Below, piece by piece: positions 1 to 7,941 of a stretch of 64,000 nt of DNA. Position numbers and translations under genes: made by a program. Location of the stretch: assembly GCA_039105265.1 (NCBI GenBank), contig JAPFFF010000100.1, forward strand, positions 1-64,000. The letters are read 5' to 3'. Position 1 is the stretch's first letter, and each line of letters opens with the position of its first letter. The notes beneath the pieces were generated by a model. The model was not told where the DNA came from and ran no database searches. It saw only the letters and a program-made list of their open reading frames with translations. The stretch comes from Tritrichomonas musculus (lineage: Eukaryota; Parabasalia; Tritrichomonadida; Tritrichomonadidae).

Positions 1-13
1 AAGATGCAGGATA

Positions 14-1741
14 ATCATGCGTTTTTTACCCAAATTCTATTGGGTTATTGTTTTTTTAACCCTACCCATTGGGTAAGCATAATTGGGTAAAAATATTTCA
101 ATACTATCAGAAATAATAAAAAAATTAGCTTTTTTTTATTTTTATTACTAGTAAATATCATATTTTTCTAATTATTATAATAAAAAATTCAAAATTTATT
201 GATATATTTATAAAAAAAAAAAGTATTTATTTATTTATATACGTTAAATAAAATTAAATAACTTTGTTTGGGTAAATTACCCAAAACCCAAAGGTGAATT
301 ATTTAACCATATGCCTCTGAAATTTTGGCCTTTTTAGGTAAATTGGTTAGCTGGTATTTTAACCCAACAAATTCAATAGATTTCCCCAATGGCAAAAGTG
401 GTCAATTTAAGGTTAAAACTTGTTTAGTATTTAAATCATGAATTTTATATATTTATTGGAGTATAGATGAATAATCGATGAATTACATATGTGGACAAGT
501 TACAAATCTAGACCGATTATAGATGTAGGTTAATTATGAACGAAGACAAATTAAAGATGAAAGTTATTTACAGATCTCGATGAATTGCATATGAGTATCT
601 ATTACAGATGAATTTGGATTAGTGATTAATTGCATACGTAGACGAATTGTAGATGAATATTAATTACAAATGAACACAAATTGCATATATAGATTAATTA
701 TAGATATAGATAAGTTATAAACTTAGATGAATTACACTCGAGAGTTAATTACAGATAAAAGTTAATCAAAAGCGAGAACGAATTGGAGATAAATTGCATA
801 TTACGACTCACAGATCTAAATTAATTGCAAATGGAGATGATTCATTGGCGAAGATTAATTACAGATTTAGATAAATCCTAGATAAAGACTAATTACAGAT
901 GAATTACATTATGTAAACAAATCACAGTCTAGATGGATTGCAGATGTTGATTAATTGCAAACATAATCGTATTACAGATGCAAATTGTTTAGTTTTCTTT
1001 CTTTTTTGCAGGTTGGATTAGAGCAAAATTAAAAAAACTTCTCATTTAATTATTTTTAGAAGCTCCTTTCGATTTAAACATTTTATCATTTAATTCCTTT
1101 AACTCATATACCTTCATAATACTAGCACAGAATTGTTTTTTATAAATTTTTTTTATAATTCTTTTTGTTATTTTCTTTTTTCTTTATTTTTTTAAAAGAT
1201 ATGAAGAATGAATATTATATTATTTGTCTGATTATCCAAAATTGGGTTGAATTTTTAATAGTGTTAATCATATTATTATTATAAATTATATGATTCAATT
1301 ATTTAATTGCATGAACAATTCCATTTTAAGATACTGAAAATACAATAAAATAAAAAAAAAATCATTGCTTAATATTTTGAACTTTATACCTTATTACCTA
1401 TTTTATATCTTAGTAAAACTAATTACACCATATTTTTTAAAAAAACTCAAATTTTTTATTATATTAATATTAAAAATAATACTTGAATTTTTTAAAAAAA
1501 AACAAGAATTCTTTATTTTAAACATGCTATTTTCATGAAAAATGGACAATTATATATTATTTTATTGGTAATTAATTGAATTTATTTTTAATACACTAAA
1601 TAATAAACAATTTTTAAAATTTAATACCTGTCTATATATGGTGCAAATATACGTTTATGAAAAAATAACTTTTTGAATACTGGGTAAGAATTGAATGGTT
1701 GGGTAAAATTTTGTTACCCAAATTCACCCAAATCGCATGAT
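14..1741. mobile_element. Non-autonomous TIR element flanked by TA
   Basis: The 11-base sequence ATAATCATGCG at 11-21 recurs inverted at 1734-1744. Read as a TA-inserting element, the ends are ATCATGCG and CGCATGAT, with TA at 12-13 and 1742-1743. Both subterminal regions are rich in ACCCAA/TTGGGT words (about 30-80, 255-375 and 1680-1732). No coding frame of note lies inside. A degenerate short repeat fills 455-985. TA duplication is typical of Tc1/mariner-type elements, but the short TIR does not settle the family. The right flank looks coding and virus-like, so this is probably an insertion into virus-like DNA. Confidence 0.55.
455..985. repeat. Degenerate ~17-bp tandem repeat
   Basis: The block is built of loosely conserved units resembling TTAATTACAGATGAANA, spaced about 17 bases apart (for example around 640-760). 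Words such as AATTACAGATGA, AATTGCATA and AGATGAAT recur more than a dozen times with substitutions and small indels. It forms the core of the surrounding TA-flanked element and has no coding signal. The high divergence suggests an old array. Confidence 0.6.
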
Positions 1742-1745
1742 TATA

Positions 1746-1830
1746 TTAAAGCTCGAATTGATGGCACAACAATTAAATGTGAGAATGGTGTTCTTAATGT
1801 TCCTCAAAAATATGTGTGTGCGCGATCTGT
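1746..1830 (+). pseudogene. Fragment of a virus-like fibre/tail-type protein
   Basis: Just right of the inserted TIR element, one plus-strand frame reads ARIDGTTIKCENGVLNVPQ. This resembles the short beta-strand segments of phage and virus fibre proteins (pattern hIDG.TIk.enGhLsVp). It is only a fragment. It should be treated as a fossil piece of the virus-like element to its right. Assignment to a fibre protein rests on sequence style only. Confidence 0.25.
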
Positions 1831-1843
1831 GTTCTGTGTCGAT

Positions 1844-2299
1844 TTAGTATCTAGCACAAATTCGTGAAGCACTAGCATATGGTTCGATAGGTTTATCTAT
1901 ATACTTGAACGATTTGGTGTGTGGATCATAGTATCTGGACTTGTATGTGTATGTGTCACTCTCTTCTGGTTTGGTAGTACTCTGTCGTGGAACTGTTCGT
2001 GATACATTGCAGAGCTTACCATTACGTTTGGTGAATCGTTTTGTCGATTGTGGTATATCTTCATTAAGTGTTCTACTATCGAACTTACTAGCATTTGGAT
2101 TACGACGAAACAGGGTGTTGAGGGTCTTATAATCTTGTTTGGTTGTTAACTCGGTGATAGCTCGTTTAAGTACTGATAAGTCATCGGTAGTGTATAACTC
2201 TTCGAGTGTCGGTTGTCCATTGTATGGAGTTTGCTTTGCAAATGATGGATTCTTGGTCTTACTCATTTCGATGGAATTAAACTTACACAGATAACGCAT
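1844..2299 (-). CDS. Small protein paralogous to the gene at 2696-2932
   Basis: A 151-residue protein of unknown function. Residues about 32-85 align with the 78-residue protein at 2696-2932 over LEELYTTDDLSVLKRAITEL, then DYKTLNTLFRRNPN, then F(K)FD.R.LNE.IP and a basic FTKRNGK tail. The shared module is short, helical and charged, followed by a basic patch, so nucleic-acid or protein binding is plausible but unproven. An internal ATG at 2266 (MSKTKN) is an equally good start. The gene lies beside the helicase on the same strand. Its base use, richer in TCGA words, matches the helicase rather than the genes further right. I do not recognise a named family. Confidence 0.5.
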   Translation of the reverse strand: MRYLCKFNSIEMSKTKNPSFAKQTPYNGQPTLEELYTTDDLSVLKRAITELTTKQDYKTLNTLFRRNPNASKFDSRTLNEDIPQSTKRFTKRNGKLCNVSRTVPRQSTTKPEESDTYTYKSRYYDPHTKSFKYIDKPIEPYASASRICARY

Positions 2300-2337
2300 A
2301 AATGTTAATTTCGATACTATAATTAGCTAGCTGTGTT

Positions 2338-2411
2338 GGTATAGTTGTTGGATCATGAAGTGCATCTCCGGACTTCGGTTGCAGGTGCAAGTTCGATTCG
2401 CTGCTATACCG
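2338..2411 (+). other. tRNA-like folded sequence (candidate only)
   Basis: GGTATAG (2338-2344) pairs perfectly with CTATACC (2404-2410) and encloses 59 nt, giving a tRNA-sized 73-nt unit. GTTCGATTC at 2391-2399 matches the core of the TψC loop/B box. A loop CTCCGGA (2366-2372) could present anticodon CCG. Against this, the T-stem pairs poorly and neither the D-arm nor the anticodon stem is convincing. It is therefore at best a tRNA pseudogene or tRNA-like element in the gap between the two paralogous small genes. Confidence 0.22.
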
Positions 2412-2546
2412 ATTTTCTGTGTAAATTTGTATCATATTTGTGATAGAGCCCATAGCGAACTAAACACCTTGTGGTAAACTATTACTTGTGGTATAGATAA
2501 CACAGAAGCATTTGTCGACAAATGTAATCCTCGTAATGAACGTTCC

Positions 2547-2656
2547 CCAACTATAGTAGATGCATATTGTTTCTCTTTATAAGGGATTGGATGTACGATC
2601 CCGGGTTAGTATGTTCATCTCTTATATCGAATGCATGACGCATCTACTATAGTTGG
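2547..2656. repeat. Inverted repeat in the gap between small paralogues
   Basis: A 16-base sequence at 2547-2562 (CCAACTATAGTAGATG) is repeated inverted at 2641-2656. Inside is a second pairing, TATAAG (2578-2583) with CTTATA (2620-2625), and GGGAT with ATCCC around an internal loop. Together with the tRNA-like unit this fills most of the 2300-2695 gap. It could be a transcript-end or processing structure; nothing in the sequence settles this. Confidence 0.55.
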
Positions 2657-2695
2657 TTTTTGCCAAAAAAATCATCTTTTTGGTCTCATCATGTC

Positions 2696-2932
2696 TTAGT
2701 CTTTACGTCGAGGTCTGGTCTCGAACTTCATTACACCTTTTCGTTTAGTGAAGGGTTTATCATCACATGGTATCTCTTCATTAAGTTCACGAGTATCAAA
2801 TTTCCATGTATTTGGATTACGACGTAACAATGTATTCACTGTCTTATAGTCTTTGGATTCGATAAGTCTAGCGAGTTCATGCTTCAACTTGTTCATATCA
2901 TCACATGCGAATAGTTCTGTTAATGCGGTCAT
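2696..2932 (-). CDS. Small charged protein, paralogue of 1844-2299
   Basis: A 78-residue protein from an ATG at 2932. It shares LTELFACDDMNKLKHELARL, DYKTVNTLLRRNPN and the tail PFTKRKG with the 151-residue neighbour, so the two are a diverged tandem pair. It lacks the longer C-terminus of its paralogue. It is followed after 39 bases by the end of the helicase gene on the same strand. The reading order on the minus strand is helicase, this gene, then the longer paralogue. The function is not recognisable. A helical N-terminal module with a basic tail suggests a DNA- or helicase-associated accessory protein, which is inference only. Confidence 0.5.
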   Translation of the reverse strand: MTALTELFACDDMNKLKHELARLIESKDYKTVNTLLRRNPNTWKFDTRELNEEIPCDDKPFTKRKGVMKFETRPRRKD

Positions 2933-2971
2933 TTAAGTTCGAGAAAAATACAAAGGAATCACATCGTCGAT

Positions 2972-4858
2972 TCACTTCTTCACCAATTTATATACTCGAC
3001 CTCTCTTACCATTAACTCTGTTATATCTCATATTAACTTCATACCCATCTGGTATTGTCTTAATATCGATTCCATAATAGTTGTATAGATCTCTTTTGGT
3101 AGTAAATTCTATATCAATGATAGGTTCATTAACAACAGGTTCATTAACGACATGTTCAACAACGATAGGTTCATTAACGACATGTTCATTAACGACATAT
3201 TCATCAACGATAGGTTCATCAACGATAGGTTCATCAACGATAGGTTCATTAACGACATGTTCATCAACAGATTCATCATCATCAACTGGTTCATCCGCGG
3301 TAGCGGAGTACGAAGTATCATTCTCTTCGAGAACTTCACTTTGTGAATCATCGTCATCAGCAGCATAAGATTTAACGAACTGTACACGACCATACCCACG
3401 TAATATATAATTCCAACCTGTTTTGCTCATATGGTTCCATGCTGTATTACGCAGTTCGTTTAAGTATCTCTCATATCTGTTGTTCGGTATCGAGTACTTT
3501 CTCTTGTTCATGTGTTTACCATATCGAACATATACATATACATCCGAGTTTCGATTTCGGTTTCGACCTAGAAACTGTTTAACACTGGACACACTATCGA
3601 TATATGTTTGGACGAATACAGATAGAATATTCTCTTTAATGGACTGTCCATTCTGGATAGATGAGGTAGATATAACAACATCAACATCTTCATCGAACAA
3701 ACCATCTTCATTCAACTTAATCTCTTTGGTATCACCTGTGTATAACGCAACCTTGTATCTATCTATCAGCATCTCTTTCAACAACTTACATTGTTTCTTA
3801 TCTTCGATCTTCACTAATACTTTATCGTAGTTCATTCGCTTTGTATCGATTAAGTTAACTATCTCAGCTCGTTGTTCATCAGCATCTGGTATCAACTTGT
3901 TAACGTATATATTTCGATTGTATCTCTTATCGATACATGGATTAACGATTATGTAATCTCTAAAACACGCGAAGTGTTTAATATCGTCAGCAGTAGCACT
4001 TATCAACGCAACTCGATCGAACTCTTTAGTAATCTCAATCAATCCAATATGTTGTAGTAACATATGCGCTTCATCAATCACTAGAAAGTAATCTAATCGT
4101 TGTTCGTTCATGTAATATTCTTCAATTAGATCACCTAGACATTTCGAAGCTGTGTTGTATGTAGTAATAATCACATTAACTTCATTGTGTACAGCTTTGT
4201 GAAACTCTTTAAACGCATTATCGTTAACACACAACCGAATGGAATTAACATACATATCATTCAACTTGGTATAGAACTCTTCAGCGATATTCACTGTTGG
4301 AACTATTACCATAAACCTCTCTGTAATATGCGATGCAATCCATTTACGAATCGCTGTCGATTTACCAGAACCGATTGTAGCTTCACAGATGAACTTCTTG
4401 GTCCGGATTTGTTTAGTGATCTTACGTAAATCATATTTGTTGTGATCCATACAATAATAATAATCATCATAATCCATATAATCGATTACATTGCCATTCT
4501 CATCACAAAGTTCTAGTTCATCATCGATATTTACTGGCGGTTCACCATTAGTTAGGTGTTTAATCGTTGTTTCATCTTCTAATGGATGGCCGTTCTTATC
4601 GAAGTAACCTTCACACTGTATAGTGTATAATCGTTCAGGGATCTCATCAAACATCTGCCATCGAATATATGACGGATCATGGACTTCTTCTGGTGTTGGT
4701 ATTGGTTCGATTTGTTGTTTCAATGGATCATCGTCATCACGGAAATCATTTATAGATATGGATTTCATACCTTCATATACGTGATCGTATAACATAGTGT
4801 TCAGTGTCATTGGTTTCATTCGGAGAAAATTTTCATGTAATTCACATACCAAACCCAT
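2972..4858 (-). CDS. Virus-type superfamily 2 DEAH helicase
   Basis: A 628-residue protein with a complete set of SF2 helicase motifs: Walker A GSGKS at about residues 163-167, motif II DEAH at 262-265, motif III SATA at 287-290 and motif VI QFLGRNRNR at 428-436. The first 150 residues are acidic and tyrosine-rich without a recognised domain. The last 100 include an acidic stretch and a run of NEP(I/V)VDEP-type five- to six-residue repeats (about 530-585). SF2 helicases of this size are carried by large DNA viruses and Polinton relatives, for origin unwinding or transcription. The start is ATG at 4858. The frame looks whole. A decayed relative lies at about 29800-30410, which supports its membership in the virus-like element. 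Confidence 0.8.
   Translation of the reverse strand: MGLVCELHENFLRMKPMTLNTMLYDHVYEGMKSISINDFRDDDDPLKQQIEPIPTPEEVHDPSYIRWQMFDEIPERLYTIQCEGYFDKNGHPLEDETTIKHLTNGEPPVNIDDELELCDENGNVIDYMDYDDYYYCMDHNKYDLRKITKQIRTKKFICEATIGSGKSTAIRKWIASHITERFMVIVPTVNIAEEFYTKLNDMYVNSIRLCVNDNAFKEFHKAVHNEVNVIITTYNTASKCLGDLIEEYYMNEQRLDYFLVIDEAHMLLQHIGLIEITKEFDRVALISATADDIKHFACFRDYIIVNPCIDKRYNRNIYVNKLIPDADEQRAEIVNLIDTKRMNYDKVLVKIEDKKQCKLLKEMLIDRYKVALYTGDTKEIKLNEDGLFDEDVDVVISTSSIQNGQSIKENILSVFVQTYIDSVSSVKQFLGRNRNRNSDVYVYVRYGKHMNKRKYSIPNNRYERYLNELRNTAWNHMSKTGWNYILRGYGRVQFVKSYAADDDDSQSEVLEENDTSYSATADEPVDDDESVDEHVVNEPIVDEPIVDEPIVDEYVVNEHVVNEPIVVEHVVNEPVVNEPIIDIEFTTKRDLYNYYGIDIKTIPDGYEVNMRYNRVNGKRGRVYKLVKK
3121..3275. repeat. 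In-frame tandem repeat in the helicase tail
   Basis: Variants of GTTCATTAACGACAT and GTTCATCAACGATAG repeat about ten times in 15-base steps, encoding alternating NEP(I/V)V, NEHVV and DEP(I/V)V pentads. The step is a multiple of three, so copy number can change without shifting the frame. It is likely a flexible acidic linker. Confidence 0.75.
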
Positions 4859-5280
4859 CGTTTATTCATATAGTCATTCATTATATGCTACAATAGTCAT
4901 TCATTATCTGCCACTATTAGTTCTACTTTATTGGACACAATCTCGATAATGTCGTATATGAGTATAGCTATGGAATTGTTTAGAAACGGTTTTATATTAA
5001 TATAGCCGATTTCGCCTATTATAATAGTTTATTTAGCCATTATTTTAGGTTATCGCTATTAGAATTGTCATATATTAATAGATTGTAGACATATATTAAT
5101 AGATCGTAGACATATATCTATAGTCTTATGCCACAAGTAGCACTAAATTAAATACCAAAACAGCTGATTTTTGGGGGTTTTCGTCAATTAAATTAGCTGT
5201 CACGCGACTGTGGCGGGTATATATACTAATTTGGTCGAGGATGACAAAAATGACAATTTTTGGTAGACTGAATGAATTAG
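4859..5280. promoter_or_regulatory. Intergenic region upstream of the helicase, with short direct repeats
   Basis: No gene is seen. Two short direct repeats are present: TAGTCATTCATTAT occurs twice close to the helicase start, and CATATATTAATAGAT(T/C)GTAGA occurs twice in tandem around 5068-5110. The position upstream of the helicase ATG would suit promoter elements. I cannot identify a known trichomonad initiator at the start codon itself. Confidence 0.35.
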
Positions 5281-5282
5281 AG

Positions 5283-5342
5283 CTAAGCTAGTGAGCGAAG
5301 CGAACGTGTGCGAAGATACGTAGTATCTGGAGCACAGCTTAG
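5283..5342. repeat. GC-richer nested hairpin at a gene end
   Basis: CTAAGCT (5283-5289) pairs with AGCTTAG (5336-5342). Inside, AGATAC (5314-5319) pairs with GTATCT (5323-5328) around a GTA loop. GCGAAGCG-type words fill the rest. It stands out against the AT-rich gene whose end it overlaps. It belongs with the other compact palindromes found in the virus-like blocks. Confidence 0.6.
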
Positions 5343-5975
5343 TATTACTACTTCTGCACCTTTTTCATATAAATATTCTGACACAACATTCTCAATATCA
5401 AATATAAAGTGTTTTTCCGTAAGATTATTCATTAATTGTTTATATACTTCTGGAGTCAATCGTTTTGAATGCCACTGACCATCAACTTTGAAAGCTATTT
5501 TATATTTCTCAGATATTGATAAAGCATCAATATGTTCTTCAAAGAATTTCTTTAATTTTGGCAATAATAATTTTCGTCTGTCATTATCTAATCTTTCAAA
5601 ATCAATATACCAATTTGTGGGAGAATCTTCTAATTTTTCCATGACATCTTTGATGACTCTGACTTTGTCAGTAATTCTATTTACAATCTCAGATTGTGTT
5701 TTATTTTCGACTCGCAGAGGTTCATTTTTATGTTCTTTTTTTGACTCATCTTTAGGTTTTTCTTTATTGTTTTTACCTTTAAAATACCAATAGATTGCAT
5801 CAACATTATCCATATCACCATCATAACCTTTATCAAAATATAATTGTGCTTTAATATCATATATTAATTCTTCGTTATTTTCCCACGCTTCATGTGGGTC
5901 TCCAGGGAATTTATCATTAATCATTAATTCCATTAATTCACATAATTGTTCAAAAGTGGCTTCTATAAGTTTCAT
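5283..5975 (-). CDS. Unknown protein, possibly an N-terminal part linked to Maverick polymerase
   Basis: A 230-residue acidic/basic mixed protein from an ATG at 5975. Residues about 1-70 form a helical domain (ATFEQLCELMELMINDKFPG), followed by a lysine/glutamate-rich linker. Residues 110-200 form a second compact domain containing NWYIDFERLDNDRRKLLLP and FKVDGQWHSKRLT. The second domain is reminiscent of the region that precedes the exonuclease domain in Maverick polymerases, but the match is from memory of style and is weak. Its last dozen codons run into a GC-rich hairpin (5283-5342), so the natural C-terminus is uncertain. Base composition is much more AT-rich than the helicase to its left. 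Confidence 0.4.
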   Translation of the reverse strand: MKLIEATFEQLCELMELMINDKFPGDPHEAWENNEELIYDIKAQLYFDKGYDGDMDNVDAIYWYFKGKNNKEKPKDESKKEHKNEPLRVENKTQSEIVNRITDKVRVIKDVMEKLEDSPTNWYIDFERLDNDRRKLLLPKLKKFFEEHIDALSISEKYKIAFKVDGQWHSKRLTPEVYKQLMNNLTEKHFIFDIENVVSEYLYEKGAEVVILSCAPDTTYLRTRSLRSLA

Positions 5976-6479
5976 TTTTTAAAAGAATAAAAATTTATTA
6001 AATAAAAAATTATTTATACCTAATATTATTTTTTATATCACATATCATATTACAAAATTTTTTTAAAATTTTATTTTCAATATTTTTAAAAAGTATAAAT
6101 ATATTAAAATTTTATGAGAAATTTTCATTTTTATATCACATTTCCGAAGGAAATAATGCAAAACTTTACACATTTCAGGCATAAAGATATCACTTTTTTG
6201 ACTACTAACATATACTTCTAATGTGAAAATACAGGTTTTTATGCGCAATATAGGGTCTCGTATAACAAATCAAAAACTGAAGACAGTTATGGACCGCATT
6301 GATGACCTATATTTATGGTGGTCGGTTCGAAGCTCGTCAAGAGCGGAGAACCGAGAAAGGGGGAAGCGAAGCGTTTTAAGACCCCCGGTCTTAAATCACC
6401 CCTTTTGTATACTACTATATGGCAGATGAGTTAAAAGGCAAACCTGATGATTGGTAAGCTAAATTTTGTCTTCATTTAA
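5976..6479. promoter_or_regulatory. Divergent intergenic region with GC-rich hairpins
   Basis: This separates a minus-strand gene from plus-strand virion genes. 5976-6240 is AT-rich with nothing recognisable. 6320-6400 is a compact GC-rich island. CGGTTC (6323-6328) pairs with GAACCG (6348-6353), enclosing GCTC/GAGC (6332-6335 and 6341-6344). TTAAGACC (6376-6383) pairs with GGTCTTAA (6387-6394) around a CCC loop. TCATT lies a few bases upstream of the ATG at 6480 and fits the trichomonad initiator pattern TCAY(T/A). Confidence 0.5.
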
Positions 6480-7241
6480 ATGTCTATTCCATTTTTAACG
6501 ATGGGTACTGCTCCTACCTTACGAAGTGATGGTACAGAAGAGCCAATAGGAGGGATAAGTGATAAAATATCAAATCTTGTGAGCAATACATATAACAAAT
6601 TCTTTAGCAAAAAACCCACCCAAGGACCTTCTCTAGAACCAATCCAAAAACCAGTTCCAGTTCCTACTCCTACTCCAGCTCCTCCCAAGCCAATCCAAGA
6701 ACCTCCTCCTACCCCACATTATATGCCGCCTCCAGCACCAGCACCAGCACCAGCTCCTATGCCACCCCCTATGACAACTCAAAATAATTCCGAAGGGATA
6801 ACATGGAAATTTGTAAACAAGCTTAAAAAAGCATATAATAAAATGACAGATGGAATACCCAAAAATAATTATGAACACGTAAATAAAATGAAAGAGAGAT
6901 TGAAATGGGCATGGGATAATAAAACTGAATTACTCAATGGAGGTGGTGAAATTGCAGAAACTATTGGTAATACAACAGACAATAAATATGTTAAAGTAGG
7001 AGCTAAAGTAATAAAATCACTAGGAGAGAGCAGTGAGAGAATAGACAACAAAGAGAAGAAGAAAGAATTAGAGAAAAAAATAGGAGACGTAAATAATGAA
7101 TTATTAGCCAATTATTATCTAAATTCTTTAAATTATCCACGTATCCATTATTCAAGAAAACCAGTAGGTTATAAAATATATCAAGGCAAAAGATATAGAA
7201 TGATAAGAGGCATGAGAAGAAGAAGAAAAGTAAGGAGGTGA
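6480..7241 (+). CDS. Proline-rich, basic-tailed virion-type protein
   Basis: A 253-residue protein from an ATG at 6480. Residues 45-105 are a proline/alanine/threonine-rich linker (PVPVPTPTPAPP, APAPAPAPMPPP). Residues 110-200 are helical and charged. The C-terminus is strongly basic (YRMIRGMRRRRKVRR). A proline-rich hinge and an arginine tail placed just upstream of capsid-type genes suit a virion core or minor capsid protein that binds DNA, by analogy with adenovirus core proteins. No family match can be claimed. It is the first of a plus-strand series with 7301-7915 and 7942-9279, separated by 59 and 26 bases, so coordinated expression is likely. The frame looks whole. Confidence 0.5.
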   Translation: MSIPFLTMGTAPTLRSDGTEEPIGGISDKISNLVSNTYNKFFSKKPTQGPSLEPIQKPVPVPTPTPAPPKPIQEPPPTPHYMPPPAPAPAPAPMPPPMTTQNNSEGITWKFVNKLKKAYNKMTDGIPKNNYEHVNKMKERLKWAWDNKTELLNGGGEIAETIGNTTDNKYVKVGAKVIKSLGESSERIDNKEKKKELEKKIGDVNNELLANYYLNSLNYPRIHYSRKPVGYKIYQGKRYRMIRGMRRRRKVRR

Positions 7242-7300
7242 AAACTCAAACAAATTCGTGTAAAAGCCTGCATATTCAAACATTTTTTTAAATTTCATAA

Positions 7301-7915
7301 ATGAGCAAAAGAGTGCCTCAAAGCAAAAGATTACAGTTGATAAATAAATGGCTACGTGGGATTGAAGACGATGATTTTGAAGTGTTCCCTACCAAAACAG
7401 AAGGAAAATATATTGTTAGGCCTCGTAAGGAGCCCCTATCCAAACCTCAAGCTGAACCACAGGTAGAAGAGCAGGAAGTAGAAGAGCCAGCAGAAGAGCC
7501 TACAAAACCTCTCCCCACTTGCTCTCAGGGAAAGGTCTGCTCTGCCAAAAAAATCGAAAGGACTAAGCCGCAATCAAATATATATTCACATAGTGAAGTT
7601 GGCTATGCCAATGACCCTACAATAAATATGAAAATATTAAATCAGCTAAAGTTATTAGGGGAAGAAATAAAAAATAAACGAGAAAAGAAAGAACAAAAAA
7701 GGATGATAAAAGAAGTGGTGCAAAAACAAATGAGCAAACCCTACTATCAATATACTCAGCCACAATATATTCAAGAGCCTAATTTGCATTCAGGCAAAGT
7801 TGACTTCGTCAATGATATAGAAGAAGAACCAGAGGAAGAACTACCACCAACACCTCCTCCTCAACCTCAAGTCATTCGTAGAAGGAGGAATAATATTTTC
7901 TCTGATATGTTATAA
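7301..7915 (+). CDS. Unknown basic/acidic virion-type protein
   Basis: A 204-residue protein. The start ATG at 7301 lies directly after TCATAA, which matches the trichomonad initiator TCAY(T/A). It begins with a basic segment (KRVPQSKRLQLINKWLRG). An acidic proline/glutamate linker follows (EEQEVEEPAEEPTKP, about residues 56-70). Then come a lysine-rich helix at 125-145 and a C-terminal acidic/proline block ending IRRRRNNIFSDML. Alternating charge blocks and its place immediately upstream of the capsid-like gene suggest a scaffold or minor virion protein. I do not recognise a family. Confidence 0.5.
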   Translation: MSKRVPQSKRLQLINKWLRGIEDDDFEVFPTKTEGKYIVRPRKEPLSKPQAEPQVEEQEVEEPAEEPTKPLPTCSQGKVCSAKKIERTKPQSNIYSHSEVGYANDPTINMKILNQLKLLGEEIKNKREKKEQKRMIKEVVQKQMSKPYYQYTQPQYIQEPNLHSGKVDFVNDIEEEPEEELPPTPPPQPQVIRRRRNNIFSDML

Positions 7916-7941
7916 AGTTTTTATTTTTTTATAAAAACACC

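Noticed and set aside
3081-3399. Repetitive open frames opposite the helicase tail (T/S/G- or N/D/F-rich)
   Set aside because: They are other-frame readings of the 15-bp repeat in the helicase gene, with no independent coding evidence.
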